From the NCBI GenBank assembly GCA_002305315.1, contig DBQQ01000041.1, positions 549 to 34,349 on the forward strand: a stretch of 33,801 nucleotides of DNA, given 5' to 3'. This document shows, one piece after another, positions 23,830 through 32,462 of this stretch. A model generated the notes under the pieces. It ran no database searches. It was not told the DNA's origin and saw only the letters and a program-made list of their open reading frames with translations. The translations under genes were made by a program, and so were the position numbers. The first letter of the stretch is position 1, and every line of letters starts with the position of its first letter. The DNA comes from Clostridiales bacterium UBA1390 (GTDB lineage Bacteria > Bacillota > Clostridia > Lachnospirales > Bianqueaceae).

Positions 23830-24246
23830 ATCCTGAACCTGCTGACATTCTGGACAGAGCCCGTAAAAATAGAGCTGTGCCTGTGTGATCAAGAAAGAAC
23901 TCTGTGCGCGGGCGCGATCCGAAAGATCTGCGAAAGAAGCAGGGTCCAGATCAAAAACGCGTCGGCAATGCAGGCATTGGACATGAGGATGTGAGCTGGT
24001 ACGGGCGTCATAGCGAAAACATTCTTCTCCCACATTGAGCTGCTGTATGAGTCCAGCTTCGCGAAGGGATTCCACCGTCTTGTAGACAGTCGCAAGACTC
24101 ATGGTAGGATGTGTAGGATGCAGTGACGCATAGATGGTGTCTACCGTGGGATGTGCTTCTGTATGCAGCAGGTAATCATATATGGCGATTCTTTGGGGCG
24201 TGGCTTTGAGCCCGTGTTTTTTCAAAAGAGTAACGGATTGTTCCAT
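23818..24246 (-). CDS. Fur/PerR-family metal-dependent regulator
   Basis: A 142-residue Fur-type repressor with an N-terminal winged helix (ATPQRIAIYDYL, about 14-25; TVYKTVESLREAGLI, about 57-71). The dimer domain has a histidine-rich metal region SSHPHVQC (about 89-96) and two structural zinc pairs, CLHC and CPEC. The overall shape is closer to PerR than to Fur. The frame is open far upstream, but ATG 24246 with AAGGAGG 5 bases away is the proper start. Its promoter carries an overlapping Fur-like box, so autorepression is expected. Peroxide, iron or zinc sensing is possible. The stop overlaps the aminotransferase stop by 4 bp. Confidence 0.9.
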   Translation of the reverse strand: MEQSVTLLKKHGLKATPQRIAIYDYLLHTEAHPTVDTIYASLHPTHPTMSLATVYKTVESLREAGLIQQLNVGEECFRYDARTSSHPHVQCLHCRRVFDLDPASFADLSDRARAQSSFLITQAQLYFYGLCPECQQVQDASD

Positions 24247-24274
24247 GGCTTCCTCCTTAAGAATGGATTTTAAG

Positions 24275-24289
24275 TGATAATCATTATTA
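24275..24289. promoter_or_regulatory. Fur-like box overlapping the -10 element
   Basis: TGATAATCATTATTA matches the 7-1-7 Fur box TGATAAT-N-ATTATCA at all but one position. A shifted register on the other strand matches the PerR box TTATAAT-N-ATTATAA at 12 of 14 positions. It is placed to block the regulator's own promoter. Confidence 0.7.
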
Positions 24290-24314
24290 TAAAATAGAAA
24301 GATCAATCTGTCAA
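24286..24314 (-). promoter_or_regulatory. Consensus sigma-A promoter of the Fur-type gene
   Basis: On the minus strand, TTGACA (24309-24314), 17 bp, TATAAT (24286-24291). The -10 box overlaps the Fur-like box. Confidence 0.88.
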
Positions 24315-24341
24315 GAGATTTGTTAAAGGAGTCAAACAGAA

Positions 24342-24839
24342 GTGCACATTGTGTTATTGGAACCCGAAATCCCGGCGAATACCGGTAACATTGCAAGGAC
24401 ATGTGCTTGTACCGGTTCTTCCCTTCATTTGATTCGCCCGCTTGGGTTTTCATTAGAGGAGAAGCAGCTGAAGCGAGCTGGCTTGGATTATTGGGATAAA
24501 TTAGGCGTTTTTTTATATGACAGCTATGAAGAGTTTCGGGAAAAAAATCCAGAAGCGCGTGTCTTCATGGCAACGACGAAAGGGCCCAGAACGTATGCTG
24601 AGGTGCATTACGAGCCGGACGATTATCTCATGTTTGGGAAAGAGACGGCGGGAATCCCGGAGGAGATTTTGGCCGCGAACAAGAAGTGGTGCATTCGGAT
24701 TCCGATGACGGCGCATCTCCGTTCTCTGAATCTATCGAACGCGGCGGCCGTTGTTTTATATGAAGCCCTTCGTCAACAGGGATTTCCGGGTCTCCAAGAG
24801 ACAGGAAATCTCCGCAGATATGATTGGGAGACATTATGA
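24342..24839 (+). CDS. trmL: tRNA (cytidine/uridine(34)-2'-O)-methyltransferase
   Basis: Methylates the ribose of the wobble base of certain leucine tRNAs with SAM. At 165 residues it is a minimal SPOUT (trefoil-knot) enzyme. Landmarks are NTGNIARTCA (about 13-22), HLIRPLGF (about 29-36), LMFGKETAGIP (about 95-105) and the knot end IPM with RSLNLSNAAAVVLYEALRQ (about 123-146). It starts at GTG, 10 bases after AAAGGAG. No clear promoter is visible; it may share the divergent control region of the Fur-type gene. Its stop overlaps the mutS2 start. Confidence 0.94.
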   Translation: MHIVLLEPEIPANTGNIARTCACTGSSLHLIRPLGFSLEEKQLKRAGLDYWDKLGVFLYDSYEEFREKNPEARVFMATTKGPRTYAEVHYEPDDYLMFGKETAGIPEEILAANKKWCIRIPMTAHLRSLNLSNAAAVVLYEALRQQGFPGLQETGNLRRYDWETL

Positions 24840-27244
24840 TGGAAGAAAAATCGTTGAAGAAACTGGAATTCGATAAGATCTGTCAGATGTTGGCGCAGAG
24901 AGCGTCTTCGCTCATGGGAAAGGAACTGGCAGCAGCGCTTGTGCCAGAGACAGACCTATGGGTGATCGAGCGTCTGCAGGACGAGACAGAGGAAGGATTT
25001 CAGATGCTGGTGCGCCAGGGAGAGCCCCCCTTTGGCGGCATCCGAGATATCAGGGGGTTATTGCAAAGATCCAGTGTGGGCGGCCTGCTATCTATGGGAG
25101 AGCTGCTTATGGTGGCAGATACCACCCGCAGTATTCGGCAGATCAAAAACTTCGGGAAAAGAGAAGAAGATACGCCGCAGCGCCCCAGACTGGATCCGTT
25201 GTTCGCGGGATTATCCAGCTATACGCATCTGGAGAAGGAGATCGAGCGATGCATTCTGTCAGAGGAGGATATGGATGATCATGCTAGCGAGGCATTGGCC
25301 AGCATCCGCAAACAGATGATCATCGCGCAGCAGCGGGTTCGGAGTCATCTAAATGAAATGATTCATTCCGCAACCTATCGAACCATGCTGCAGGATCCGG
25401 TAGTGACCATGCGGTCTGGGCGGTTCTGTCTGCAGGTCAAGGCAGAGTTTCGCGGCAATATAAAGGGGATGGTACATGACCAGTCGGCTACGGGTTCCAC
25501 CGTGTTTGTGGAACCGATGGCTGTGGTGGTGCTGAATAACAAAGTGGCCGAACTGGCGGCGGAAGAGAAGGAGGAGATCGAGCGGATTCTGCGTCGTCTG
25601 AGTAATATGGTGCGGGAAGTACAGAAAGAACTTCTGGCAGATATCGAAATCATGGCACAGCTTGATTTTATCTTCGCCAAAGCGAAGCTGGCGTATGATA
25701 TGAATGCGGTAAAGCCGCACTTTGATCCGGGAAGACGCATAGACTTGCCGAAGGCAAGGCATCCGCTGATTGATGCGCAGAAGGTGGTGCCGATTCACAT
25801 CATGCTGGGCGGAGACTTTACTTCGCTGATCATCACAGGTCCGAATACCGGCGGAAAGACGGTGAGCCTCAAGACACTGGGGCTGATGTGTCTGATGGGG
25901 CAGGCAGGACTTCATATTCCGGCAGCCTCTGGCGCCGTGTTGACGGTGGTCGACCAGGTCTTCGCGGATATCGGCGATGAACAGAGCATTGAACAGAGCC
26001 TGAGTACATTCTCCTCTCATATGGTGAATATTGTCGATATTCTGAAGAAAGTCACGGATCAGTCCCTGGTGCTCTTCGATGAGCTGGGGGCAGGAACCGA
26101 TCCGGTAGAAGGCGCGGCATTGGCCAATGCGATTCTGGAACATTTGCGTAAGCGTAAGATTCTGACAGCAGCGACAACACATTATAGTGAGCTGAAAGTC
26201 TATGCCCTGAGCACGGAAGGCGTGGAAAATGCGAGCTGTGAGTTCGATGTGGAAACGCTGAAGCCGACGTACCGATTGCTGATCGGCGTACCCGGAAAGA
26301 GCAATGCGTTTGCGATTTCTTCGCGTCTAGGACTTCCTAAGGAGGTCATTGAAGAGGCGAAGGAGCTTCTGGAGAGCAATGATATTCAGTTCGAGGAGAT
26401 GATGAGCGAACTGGAGATGCGCCGTCGTCAGGCAGAAGAAGAGCAGGATAAGATCCGTAGTCTGCGTATGGAGATTACGGCCTTGCAGAAGAAGGAAAAA
26501 GCGGCCGAGGAGAAACTGGCGGAGAAACAGGAGAAGATCCTGAAGGCGGCCAGAGAAGAGGCGCGGGAGATTCTGCGAAAGGCAAAGGCCGAGGCGGACG
26601 AGAGCATTCAGGCGATTCAGAAGGCCATCCGAGAGGGTGCCCATGTGGATATGCGGATGCTGGAAGAAAACCGCAGCCGGCTGCGTAAAGGCGCCAAGGA
26701 GATGGAAAAGGATCTGGCCGCCGCTGCAGATCGCAGAAAAGCCTCTGTAGATCCTAAGCTTCTTGTGAAGGGAACCAAAGTGCGACTCGGTACACTGGAT
26801 CAGGACTGTATCGTCCTGTCGCCTCCGGATGAGAGAGGTTCCATGGTGGTTCAAGCGGGGATTCTGCAGATGAATGTCCGGGCAGCGGATATCACCGCCA
26901 TTGTCCCGGAGAAGGAGGAACGACCCAAGGGGGCGGTACGATCTAAGGATCAGGATCGCGGCATTCGGGCGGGTTCCTTTGGAAAATCCGCGACGGTATC
27001 CGTGGAGGTAGATCTTCGAGGTATGAATGCGGAAGAGGCATTGGGGACGCTGGATAAGTATTTGGATGACGCTTATTTAGCGGGCCTGGAAAAGGTCACC
27101 GTCATTCATGGCAAAGGAACAGGAGTACTGCGCCGAGAGGTACAGCAATTCTTAAAGAAAAGGCCGCAGGTGAAAAGCTACCGCCTGGGCAGCTATGGTG
27201 AGGGAGAAAGCGGCGTAACTATTGTAGAACTGAAAACACAGTAA
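24836..27244 (+). CDS. mutS2: Endonuclease MutS2 / ribosome-rescue ATPase RqcU
   Basis: An 802-residue MutS-family ATPase with a C-terminal Smr domain. The Walker A loop GPNTGGKT is at about 336-343, DELGAGTDP forms the Walker B region (about 418-426), a long charged coiled coil spans about 510-620, and the Smr domain starts with VDLRGMNAEEAL (about 724-735) and carries HGKGTG (about 760-765). In Bacillus the protein acts on collided ribosomes; older work links it to recombination. Start choice: ATG 24836 and ATG 24839 both fit GGGAG (spacing 5 and 8); the first overlaps the trmL stop. The response regulator follows 14 bases downstream. Confidence 0.95.
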   Translation: MMEEKSLKKLEFDKICQMLAQRASSLMGKELAAALVPETDLWVIERLQDETEEGFQMLVRQGEPPFGGIRDIRGLLQRSSVGGLLSMGELLMVADTTRSIRQIKNFGKREEDTPQRPRLDPLFAGLSSYTHLEKEIERCILSEEDMDDHASEALASIRKQMIIAQQRVRSHLNEMIHSATYRTMLQDPVVTMRSGRFCLQVKAEFRGNIKGMVHDQSATGSTVFVEPMAVVVLNNKVAELAAEEKEEIERILRRLSNMVREVQKELLADIEIMAQLDFIFAKAKLAYDMNAVKPHFDPGRRIDLPKARHPLIDAQKVVPIHIMLGGDFTSLIITGPNTGGKTVSLKTLGLMCLMGQAGLHIPAASGAVLTVVDQVFADIGDEQSIEQSLSTFSSHMVNIVDILKKVTDQSLVLFDELGAGTDPVEGAALANAILEHLRKRKILTAATTHYSELKVYALSTEGVENASCEFDVETLKPTYRLLIGVPGKSNAFAISSRLGLPKEVIEEAKELLESNDIQFEEMMSELEMRRRQAEEEQDKIRSLRMEITALQKKEKAAEEKLAEKQEKILKAAREEAREILRKAKAEADESIQAIQKAIREGAHVDMRMLEENRSRLRKGAKEMEKDLAAAADRRKASVDPKLLVKGTKVRLGTLDQDCIVLSPPDERGSMVVQAGILQMNVRAADITAIVPEKEERPKGAVRSKDQDRGIRAGSFGKSATVSVEVDLRGMNAEEALGTLDKYLDDAYLAGLEKVTVIHGKGTGVLRREVQQFLKKRPQVKSYRLGSYGEGESGVTIVELKTQ

Positions 27245-27258
27245 AGGAGAGATAAATC

Positions 27259-27951
27259 ATGGCAGTGAAACAGAAAATCTTGGTAGTAGATGATGATTCG
27301 AATATCGCGGAGCTTATCTGTCTGTATCTAGTGAAGGAAGGCTTTGAGACAGAAAAAGCAAACAATGGTAAGGAAGCTCTGCGCCAAATGCAGCGCTTTG
27401 ATCCTAATCTGGTCATCCTGGATGTGATGATGCCGGAAATGGATGGATATGAGACCTGTCGGGAGATTCGCAAGCAGGGCAATACGCCTGTGATCTTCTT
27501 AACAGCTAAGGGAGAGACGTTTGACAAGGTGTTGGGACTGGAGCTTGGAGCGGACGATTATATCGTAAAGCCCTTTGACAATAAGGAACTGGTAGCGCGC
27601 GTCAAGGCCGTACTGCGGCGCACGGAGACGAAGGAAACCAATGTCAAGAAACTGGTTTTCCCGGGTCTTGTCATCAATCAGTCCAACTATTCTGTGACAT
27701 ATAAGGAACGGAACATCGACATGCCGCCCAAGGAGCTGGAGCTTCTGTGCTTCCTGGCCTCACACCCGAATCAGGTGTTCACGAGAGAGCAGCTTCTGAA
27801 TCAGATCTGGGGCTACGAGTATTACGGAGACACGCGTACGGTCGATGTCCACATTAAGAGAATTCGTGAGAAGCTGGATAATGATGAGCATGAGGAGCCA
27901 TGGAGCATTAAAACCGTTTGGGGCGTGGGGTATAAGTTCGAGGTGAGATAA
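27259..27951 (+). CDS. OmpR/PhoB-type response regulator
   Basis: A 230-residue regulator with a receiver domain (about 6-118): acidic pair Asp11/Asp12, phosphorylation site Asp55 in LDVMMPEMDG, Thr82 and Lys104 in KPF. A winged-helix DNA-binding domain follows (about 130-228) with RTVDVHIKRIREKL. AAAGGAG stands before the ATG. It is followed one base after its stop by the histidine kinase. The target genes are unknown, but the HtrA-like gene downstream is a natural candidate. Confidence 0.95.
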   Translation: MAVKQKILVVDDDSNIAELICLYLVKEGFETEKANNGKEALRQMQRFDPNLVILDVMMPEMDGYETCREIRKQGNTPVIFLTAKGETFDKVLGLELGADDYIVKPFDNKELVARVKAVLRRTETKETNVKKLVFPGLVINQSNYSVTYKERNIDMPPKELELLCFLASHPNQVFTREQLLNQIWGYEYYGDTRTVDVHIKRIREKLDNDEHEEPWSIKTVWGVGYKFEVR

Positions 27952-27952
27952 C

Positions 27953-29479
27953 ATGCCGCTGGAGAAAAAACGAAAGTGGTTTTTCTCGGTTCGTTTTAAG
28001 CTGCTGAGTATCTATTTTGTCATCGTGTTTGTGATGTTGGTCATCATCCTGGGGATCTTTCCAACGATCTTTCAGACCTATCTGCTGGAAAGATCCCGGG
28101 ATGATCTTTTGACGACCAAACAGATCATTCAAGAGACGCTGGAAGAAACAAATTTCATGAACAGCGACAGTATGAAGGATAAGTTGGATGCGGTAGCACG
28201 AGCCAAGGATATTGAGATTTGGATCTGTATGGAACCAGAGACAGCGGTGGATGGCTCTACAGTTGTCCCTGTATTACGGTTGGGGAGTGATTCAGATTCG
28301 CTGCAGCTGGAACTTTCACAGGAAAGTGCGACATTCATCGAGCGAGTGCGTTCCGGATTAGAACAGGGGGAGGTCTATACAGATCGCTTTCAGGAATATT
28401 ATAATAGAAGAACCATGACTCTGGCATATACGACAGGATATTATGCGCAGCGTCAGATCAGTCAAAATGTAGAGTTGTCCCTGCCCGCGACAGCTGTTGT
28501 TTTGCTGAATATCGGTTTACAGGATATTTCCCAGAACGTACAGGCGACTTTGATGGTGATTCTGGCAGTGTTTGGCATGATCAGTCTGTTGGTTGCGCTG
28601 ATGATCTGGATCTTAGCTAGTAGCATTGTCAATCCGGTGAATCAGATGAGAGAGATTGCAGTGGCGATTGCGCAGGGTGATTTCAGTAAGAAGGCGGAAG
28701 TGTATTCCCATGATGAGATTGCGGCGTTGGCGAATGCTTTTAATCGCATGGAAGAGGAATTGCAGGAGGTAGAGTCGAATCGGCAAGCGTTCATTGCGAA
28801 TATCTCTCACGACTTCCGTTCTCCGCTGACTTCGATCAGAGGATTTGTGCAGGCCATGCTGGACGATGTGATCCCGGTAGAGCAATATCCGAAGTATCTC
28901 AATATTGTATTTGATGAAACCAATCGTCTCAGCAAGCTGACAAATGATCTGCTGGAACTGTCTAAGATGGAATCCGGACAGGATGAATTGCATATCGTTC
29001 GATTTGACTTAAATGAGATGATCCGAAAGCTGACCTTGGGGTTCGAGCAGCGGGCGGAATCCAAGAAGCTAGAGATCAAATTCAAGTTTTTGCAGGAGAA
29101 ACTCTTCGTAAACGCAGATATTGATAAGATTCAGCGTGTCATCTATAACCTGGTGGATAATGCGATTAAATTCACGGAGGAGGGCGATTCCATCACGATC
29201 GAGACGAGCATCGTTGGAAAGAAAGCCTTTATCGCAGTGGAAGATACAGGGGTTGGTATGGACGAGGAGTCGCTCAAGCATGTCTTTGAGCGCTTTCATA
29301 AAGGAGATAAATCCAGAGGTCTTAATAAGACAGGCATGGGGTTGGGTCTTGCGATAGTAAAACAGATCATCATGAATCATGGAGAGAACATCCAGGTCTA
29401 CAGTCAAGAAGGAAAGGGAACTCGTTTTGAGTTTCATTTGCCGCTGGCTAATCAGGTCAATTTTATTGAAAAGAAATAA
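27953..29479 (+). CDS. Membrane sensor histidine kinase
   Basis: A 508-residue kinase: membrane segment at about 17-37, an extracellular sensor domain at about 38-197, a second membrane segment at about 198-222, HAMP to about 270, the HisKA dimerisation helix with phospho-accepting His286 (ISHDFRSPLTS) and an ATPase domain with NLVDNAIKF (N box), DTGVGM (G1) and GMGLGLAI (G2). The outside domain of about 160 residues matches no sensor I can name. It is the partner of the adjacent response regulator; a strong terminator ends the operon. Confidence 0.94.
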   Translation: MPLEKKRKWFFSVRFKLLSIYFVIVFVMLVIILGIFPTIFQTYLLERSRDDLLTTKQIIQETLEETNFMNSDSMKDKLDAVARAKDIEIWICMEPETAVDGSTVVPVLRLGSDSDSLQLELSQESATFIERVRSGLEQGEVYTDRFQEYYNRRTMTLAYTTGYYAQRQISQNVELSLPATAVVLLNIGLQDISQNVQATLMVILAVFGMISLLVALMIWILASSIVNPVNQMREIAVAIAQGDFSKKAEVYSHDEIAALANAFNRMEEELQEVESNRQAFIANISHDFRSPLTSIRGFVQAMLDDVIPVEQYPKYLNIVFDETNRLSKLTNDLLELSKMESGQDELHIVRFDLNEMIRKLTLGFEQRAESKKLEIKFKFLQEKLFVNADIDKIQRVIYNLVDNAIKFTEEGDSITIETSIVGKKAFIAVEDTGVGMDEESLKHVFERFHKGDKSRGLNKTGMGLGLAIVKQIIMNHGENIQVYSQEGKGTRFEFHLPLANQVNFIEKK

Positions 29480-29493
29480 TGGAATCTTATTTT

Positions 29494-29544
29494 GCTTTTC
29501 GAGAGAGGGAATGCATGTTTTCTTTTTCTCGGAAAGCTTTTTTT
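29494..29544 (+). terminator. Terminator after the two-component system
   Basis: GCTTTTCGAG (29494-29503) pairs with CTCGGAAAGC (29528-29537) with one T.G pair, around a 24-nt loop, followed by seven T. Confidence 0.75.
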
Positions 29545-29802
29545 GAAAAAGCATGCTATTGATTTCCTTTTTAACATTTTATGTATGCACAATCAAAGAA
29601 TGAAAGCAGGGAAATGCCGTAAAATGGGAAGTTTCAGCATAGAATATGTTTGGATTGGACAGACTGTAAAAATAAGTGATTATTTCACGTCCAGTTCATA
29701 CGCAGTTAAAAGTTCGAGATTATGATAATACCGTATTCGGAAGATACATGCTGATGATAGCATAAGAGCGACATCGGCGTTAGATAAGAGGAGGTAATCA
29801 GT
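29545..29802 (+). promoter_or_regulatory. Upstream region of the HtrA-like gene with an inverted repeat
   Basis: No gene. AAATAA-GTGA-TTATTT (29670-29685) is a perfect 6-4-6 inverted repeat, about 120 bp before the gene, and may bind a regulator such as the neighbouring OmpR-type protein. I cannot place a convincing promoter; a TATGATAAT at about 29722 lacks a clear -35 box. Confidence 0.35.
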
Positions 29803-31320
29803 ATGGACGAGAAGAAGGAATTCCAGGAAGAATTGGACCAGAAGAATGAGACGCTGGATGAGACGGTAGACTCCCCCGTGAATGAGGCGGCAGAGGATAC
29901 GTTTGTTGGTTCCATGCAGAATGACACGCAGTATCGGTACAGTGGAAATCAGATCCACCAGGATACACAAGAGAGTCAGCAGTGGAACTACCAAGGTCAG
30001 TCGCAGGCATCCTCGGGGAATGGCCAGTATCAGCAGTGGGGATCCTATCAGGGACAGCCTCAGCAGACGGCTGGCAATTCGCAGTGGCAGGGAAATGGCG
30101 GATATGGTCAGCCGCCCTATGGAGGCAATTATCAGGGATACCCACAAAATGAACCGCCAAAACCTAAGAAAAAGGGGAGAGTGGCTAAGGCATTTGTTGC
30201 GGTTTTATGTGCGGTGGTGCTGGTAGGCGGCGCATTTGGAGCCTCGGCATTGGGCAGCTACTTTGGCTTTAACAGAGCGGAAGCCAATAATAATGTTGTT
30301 CTGGCAGAAGGCGGATCGATTGATCGAACAGATGCGACAGAGCTTCAGAATTCGGACTATTCCAGTGTTGCGGATGTCGTGGAAGACGTCTCAAAATCAT
30401 TGGCTACGGTGATTGCGGATAATAGCACGTATGCCACGGGAGCGATTGTGGCAGAGGATGATGACTATATCTATGTTGCCACTGTGTATCATGTATTATC
30501 TTCCGCGCAGCAGGTACAGCTGATCTTTGGAGAAGATAGCGATCATGTATATAATCCGGAACTTCAGGGTGTGGATGTGGATACAGATATGGCTGTACTG
30601 CGGGTGAGTAAGAACGATATTGACGAGACGCAAAGAAGCGAATTGAAGATCGCAACTTTGGGCGATAGCACGGGTATGGTGTTGGGAGACTTGGCGATCA
30701 CTTTCAGTTCTCCTATGGGATATTATAATACGCCGTCTCTGGGAACGATCAGCGGTTTGGAACGAGGGGTTTCCTTCTCCATCGCGAATCAGTCTATCTC
30801 ACTGGATATGCTTCAGACCGACGCAGCAGTTAACACCAGCGGTGTTCTGGTCAATGGCAGAGGTGAGATTATTGGTTTTACCCTGGACATGACGATTGAG
30901 GATTCAGAGGGTATCGGCTTTGCCATTCCGACCTCTACCGCAGAGGATGTCATTTCACAGATCATTCAGTTCGGATTTGTGGAGAGACCGTATATGGGCT
31001 TTTCCGGTTATAATGCCATGAGCTTTTATCCGAACGGAAGCACCGTGAGCTGGGCAGAGTACTACGGCCTTCCCATGGGCGTTCTGGTCGCAGATGTGAC
31101 AGATGGCAGTCCGGCAGCAGAAGCGGGCTTGCGTGTCTATGATGTGATCATCAGCTTCAATGGAAATGCGATTAACAACTTTGAAGATATGAGTGAATGG
31201 CTGGAGCAATGCGAAGTAGGCGATACGGTGACCATAGAAGTACTGCGGAATTATATGAATGGCGGTTCGGCAGAGACTGTAGAGCTGAGCGTCACCCTGC
31301 AGCAGAAGCCGCAGAGCTGA
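29803..31320 (+). CDS. HtrA-like membrane protein with PDZ domain and altered serine motif
   Basis: 505 residues: a cytoplasmic Gln/Gly/Tyr-rich segment (about 40-118), a basic stretch, one membrane helix (about 127-152), a trypsin-like domain (about 190-375) and a PDZ domain (about 380-500). This is the layout of Gram-positive HtrA proteases that remove misfolded surface proteins. His230 (TVYHVL) and Asp262 (DTDMAVL) stand at the triad positions. The nucleophile motif, normally QTDAAINPGNSGG, is QTDAAVNTSGV (338-348): three residues are missing and GNSGG is not intact. Ser346 might still serve, or the protein may be an inactive scaffold. GAGGAGG precedes the ATG. It follows the two-component system and ends at a clear terminator. 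Confidence 0.85.
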   Translation: MDEKKEFQEELDQKNETLDETVDSPVNEAAEDTFVGSMQNDTQYRYSGNQIHQDTQESQQWNYQGQSQASSGNGQYQQWGSYQGQPQQTAGNSQWQGNGGYGQPPYGGNYQGYPQNEPPKPKKKGRVAKAFVAVLCAVVLVGGAFGASALGSYFGFNRAEANNNVVLAEGGSIDRTDATELQNSDYSSVADVVEDVSKSLATVIADNSTYATGAIVAEDDDYIYVATVYHVLSSAQQVQLIFGEDSDHVYNPELQGVDVDTDMAVLRVSKNDIDETQRSELKIATLGDSTGMVLGDLAITFSSPMGYYNTPSLGTISGLERGVSFSIANQSISLDMLQTDAAVNTSGVLVNGRGEIIGFTLDMTIEDSEGIGFAIPTSTAEDVISQIIQFGFVERPYMGFSGYNAMSFYPNGSTVSWAEYYGLPMGVLVADVTDGSPAAEAGLRVYDVIISFNGNAINNFEDMSEWLEQCEVGDTVTIEVLRNYMNGGSAETVELSVTLQQKPQS

Positions 31321-31338
31321 TTCAAAACGAAGTAAAGG

Positions 31339-31370
31339 GAAGCACCATGAAATGTGGTGCTTCTTTTTTT
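31339..31370 (+). terminator. Strong rho-independent terminator after the HtrA-like gene
   Basis: GAAGCACCA (31339-31347) and TGGTGCTTC (31355-31363) form a perfect 9-bp stem with a 7-nt loop, followed by seven T. Confidence 0.95.
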
Positions 31371-31413
31371 ATGGGCTTGGGTTTTGGATTCCTGAAAAAA
31401 GAAGTGAAAAATG

Positions 31414-31442
31414 TGTTCAAAGAGGAAAATATCTGCTATAAT
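31414..31442 (+). promoter_or_regulatory. Promoter of yhaM-rlmD
   Basis: A consensus TATAAT (31437-31442) preceded at 17 bp by a poor -35, TGTTCA (31414-31419). It lies between the terminator and yhaM, where a promoter is required. Confidence 0.6.
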
Positions 31443-31481
31443 GGTTGTGGTATTTCTGAAACCAAGGAGAGGAAAGAGATC

Positions 31482-32462
31482 ATGACATATATAAAAGAGT
31501 TCCAGGATGGACAGCGGATTATAGGTCATTATTTATGCAAGGAAAAATCGATGTTCAGGACCAAAGCAGGAAAGAACTATCTGTCGTTAATTCTGCAGGA
31601 TAAGACGGGTACCGTGCCGGCAAAGGTATGGGAGCTGAATGTGCAGATCGGTGAATTTGATAAAGGAGATTTTATCAAGATAGATGCCCAGGTGACGACA
31701 TTTCAAGGGGATATTCAGCTGAATGTACAGCGGCTGCGCAGAAGTATGGAAGGAGAATATGATCCGAAAGACTACATGCCTTGTACGGAGAAGGATATTC
31801 CTGCCATGTTTCAAGAGATACAGCATTGGATTGATAGTTTGAGGGATCCGCACTTGAAGAAGCTATTATGTCATTTCTATCGAGAAGATCCGGAATTGAT
31901 GGCGCGGATCCAGGCACATCCGGCGGCGAAGAGTGTACATCATAATTTTGTGGGTGGATACCTGGAACATGTGACATCGGTGACGCGGTTAGCAGAATAT
32001 CTGGCGGGGCAATATCATCCGGTGCGAAGAGACCTGGTCGTGGCGGCGGCTCTCTTGCACGATATAGGTAAGCTATGGGAAATCAATCCTATGCCAGCGG
32101 GAGATTACAGTACAGCTGGACAGCTTCTGGGGCACATTATGATCGGCTATGAAGAAATCTGCAAGGTGATTTCGCAGATTCCCGGCTTTCCCACAAAATT
32201 GGCGGTAGAATTGGAGCATATTATCCTGGCGCACCACGGAGAATTAGAATTTGGTTCGCCCAAGGTTCCCATGACGATGGAGGCCATGATTATACATATA
32301 GCAGATAATGCGGATGCTAAGCTGAAGATGATCGAAGAATTCATCAAGAATGATAATAGCAGTGGAGAATGGACTGAATACAATCGTTTTCTGTCCCGCC
32401 CGTTTTATAAGGGAGGCAGAGAAGAGGAGGAAACATGCGAGAGCGAGTCGCACCGCCCGTAA
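31482..32462 (+). CDS. yhaM: 3'-5' exoribonuclease YhaM family
   Basis: A 326-residue cytoplasmic protein: an N-terminal OB-fold nucleic-acid domain (about 8-95; MFRTKAGKNYLSLILQD region) and a C-terminal HD phosphohydrolase domain with HHNFVGGYLEH (about 150-160), LLHDIGK (about 193-199) and HHGELEFGSP (about 253-262). YhaM-type enzymes degrade RNA, and in some cases DNA, from the 3' end using Mn or Co. The frame is open back into htrA, but the ATG at 31482 follows AAGGAG and the promoter. It overlaps rlmD by 28 bp. Confidence 0.9.
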   Translation: MTYIKEFQDGQRIIGHYLCKEKSMFRTKAGKNYLSLILQDKTGTVPAKVWELNVQIGEFDKGDFIKIDAQVTTFQGDIQLNVQRLRRSMEGEYDPKDYMPCTEKDIPAMFQEIQHWIDSLRDPHLKKLLCHFYREDPELMARIQAHPAAKSVHHNFVGGYLEHVTSVTRLAEYLAGQYHPVRRDLVVAAALLHDIGKLWEINPMPAGDYSTAGQLLGHIMIGYEEICKVISQIPGFPTKLAVELEHIILAHHGELEFGSPKVPMTMEAMIIHIADNADAKLKMIEEFIKNDNSSGEWTEYNRFLSRPFYKGGREEEETCESESHRP

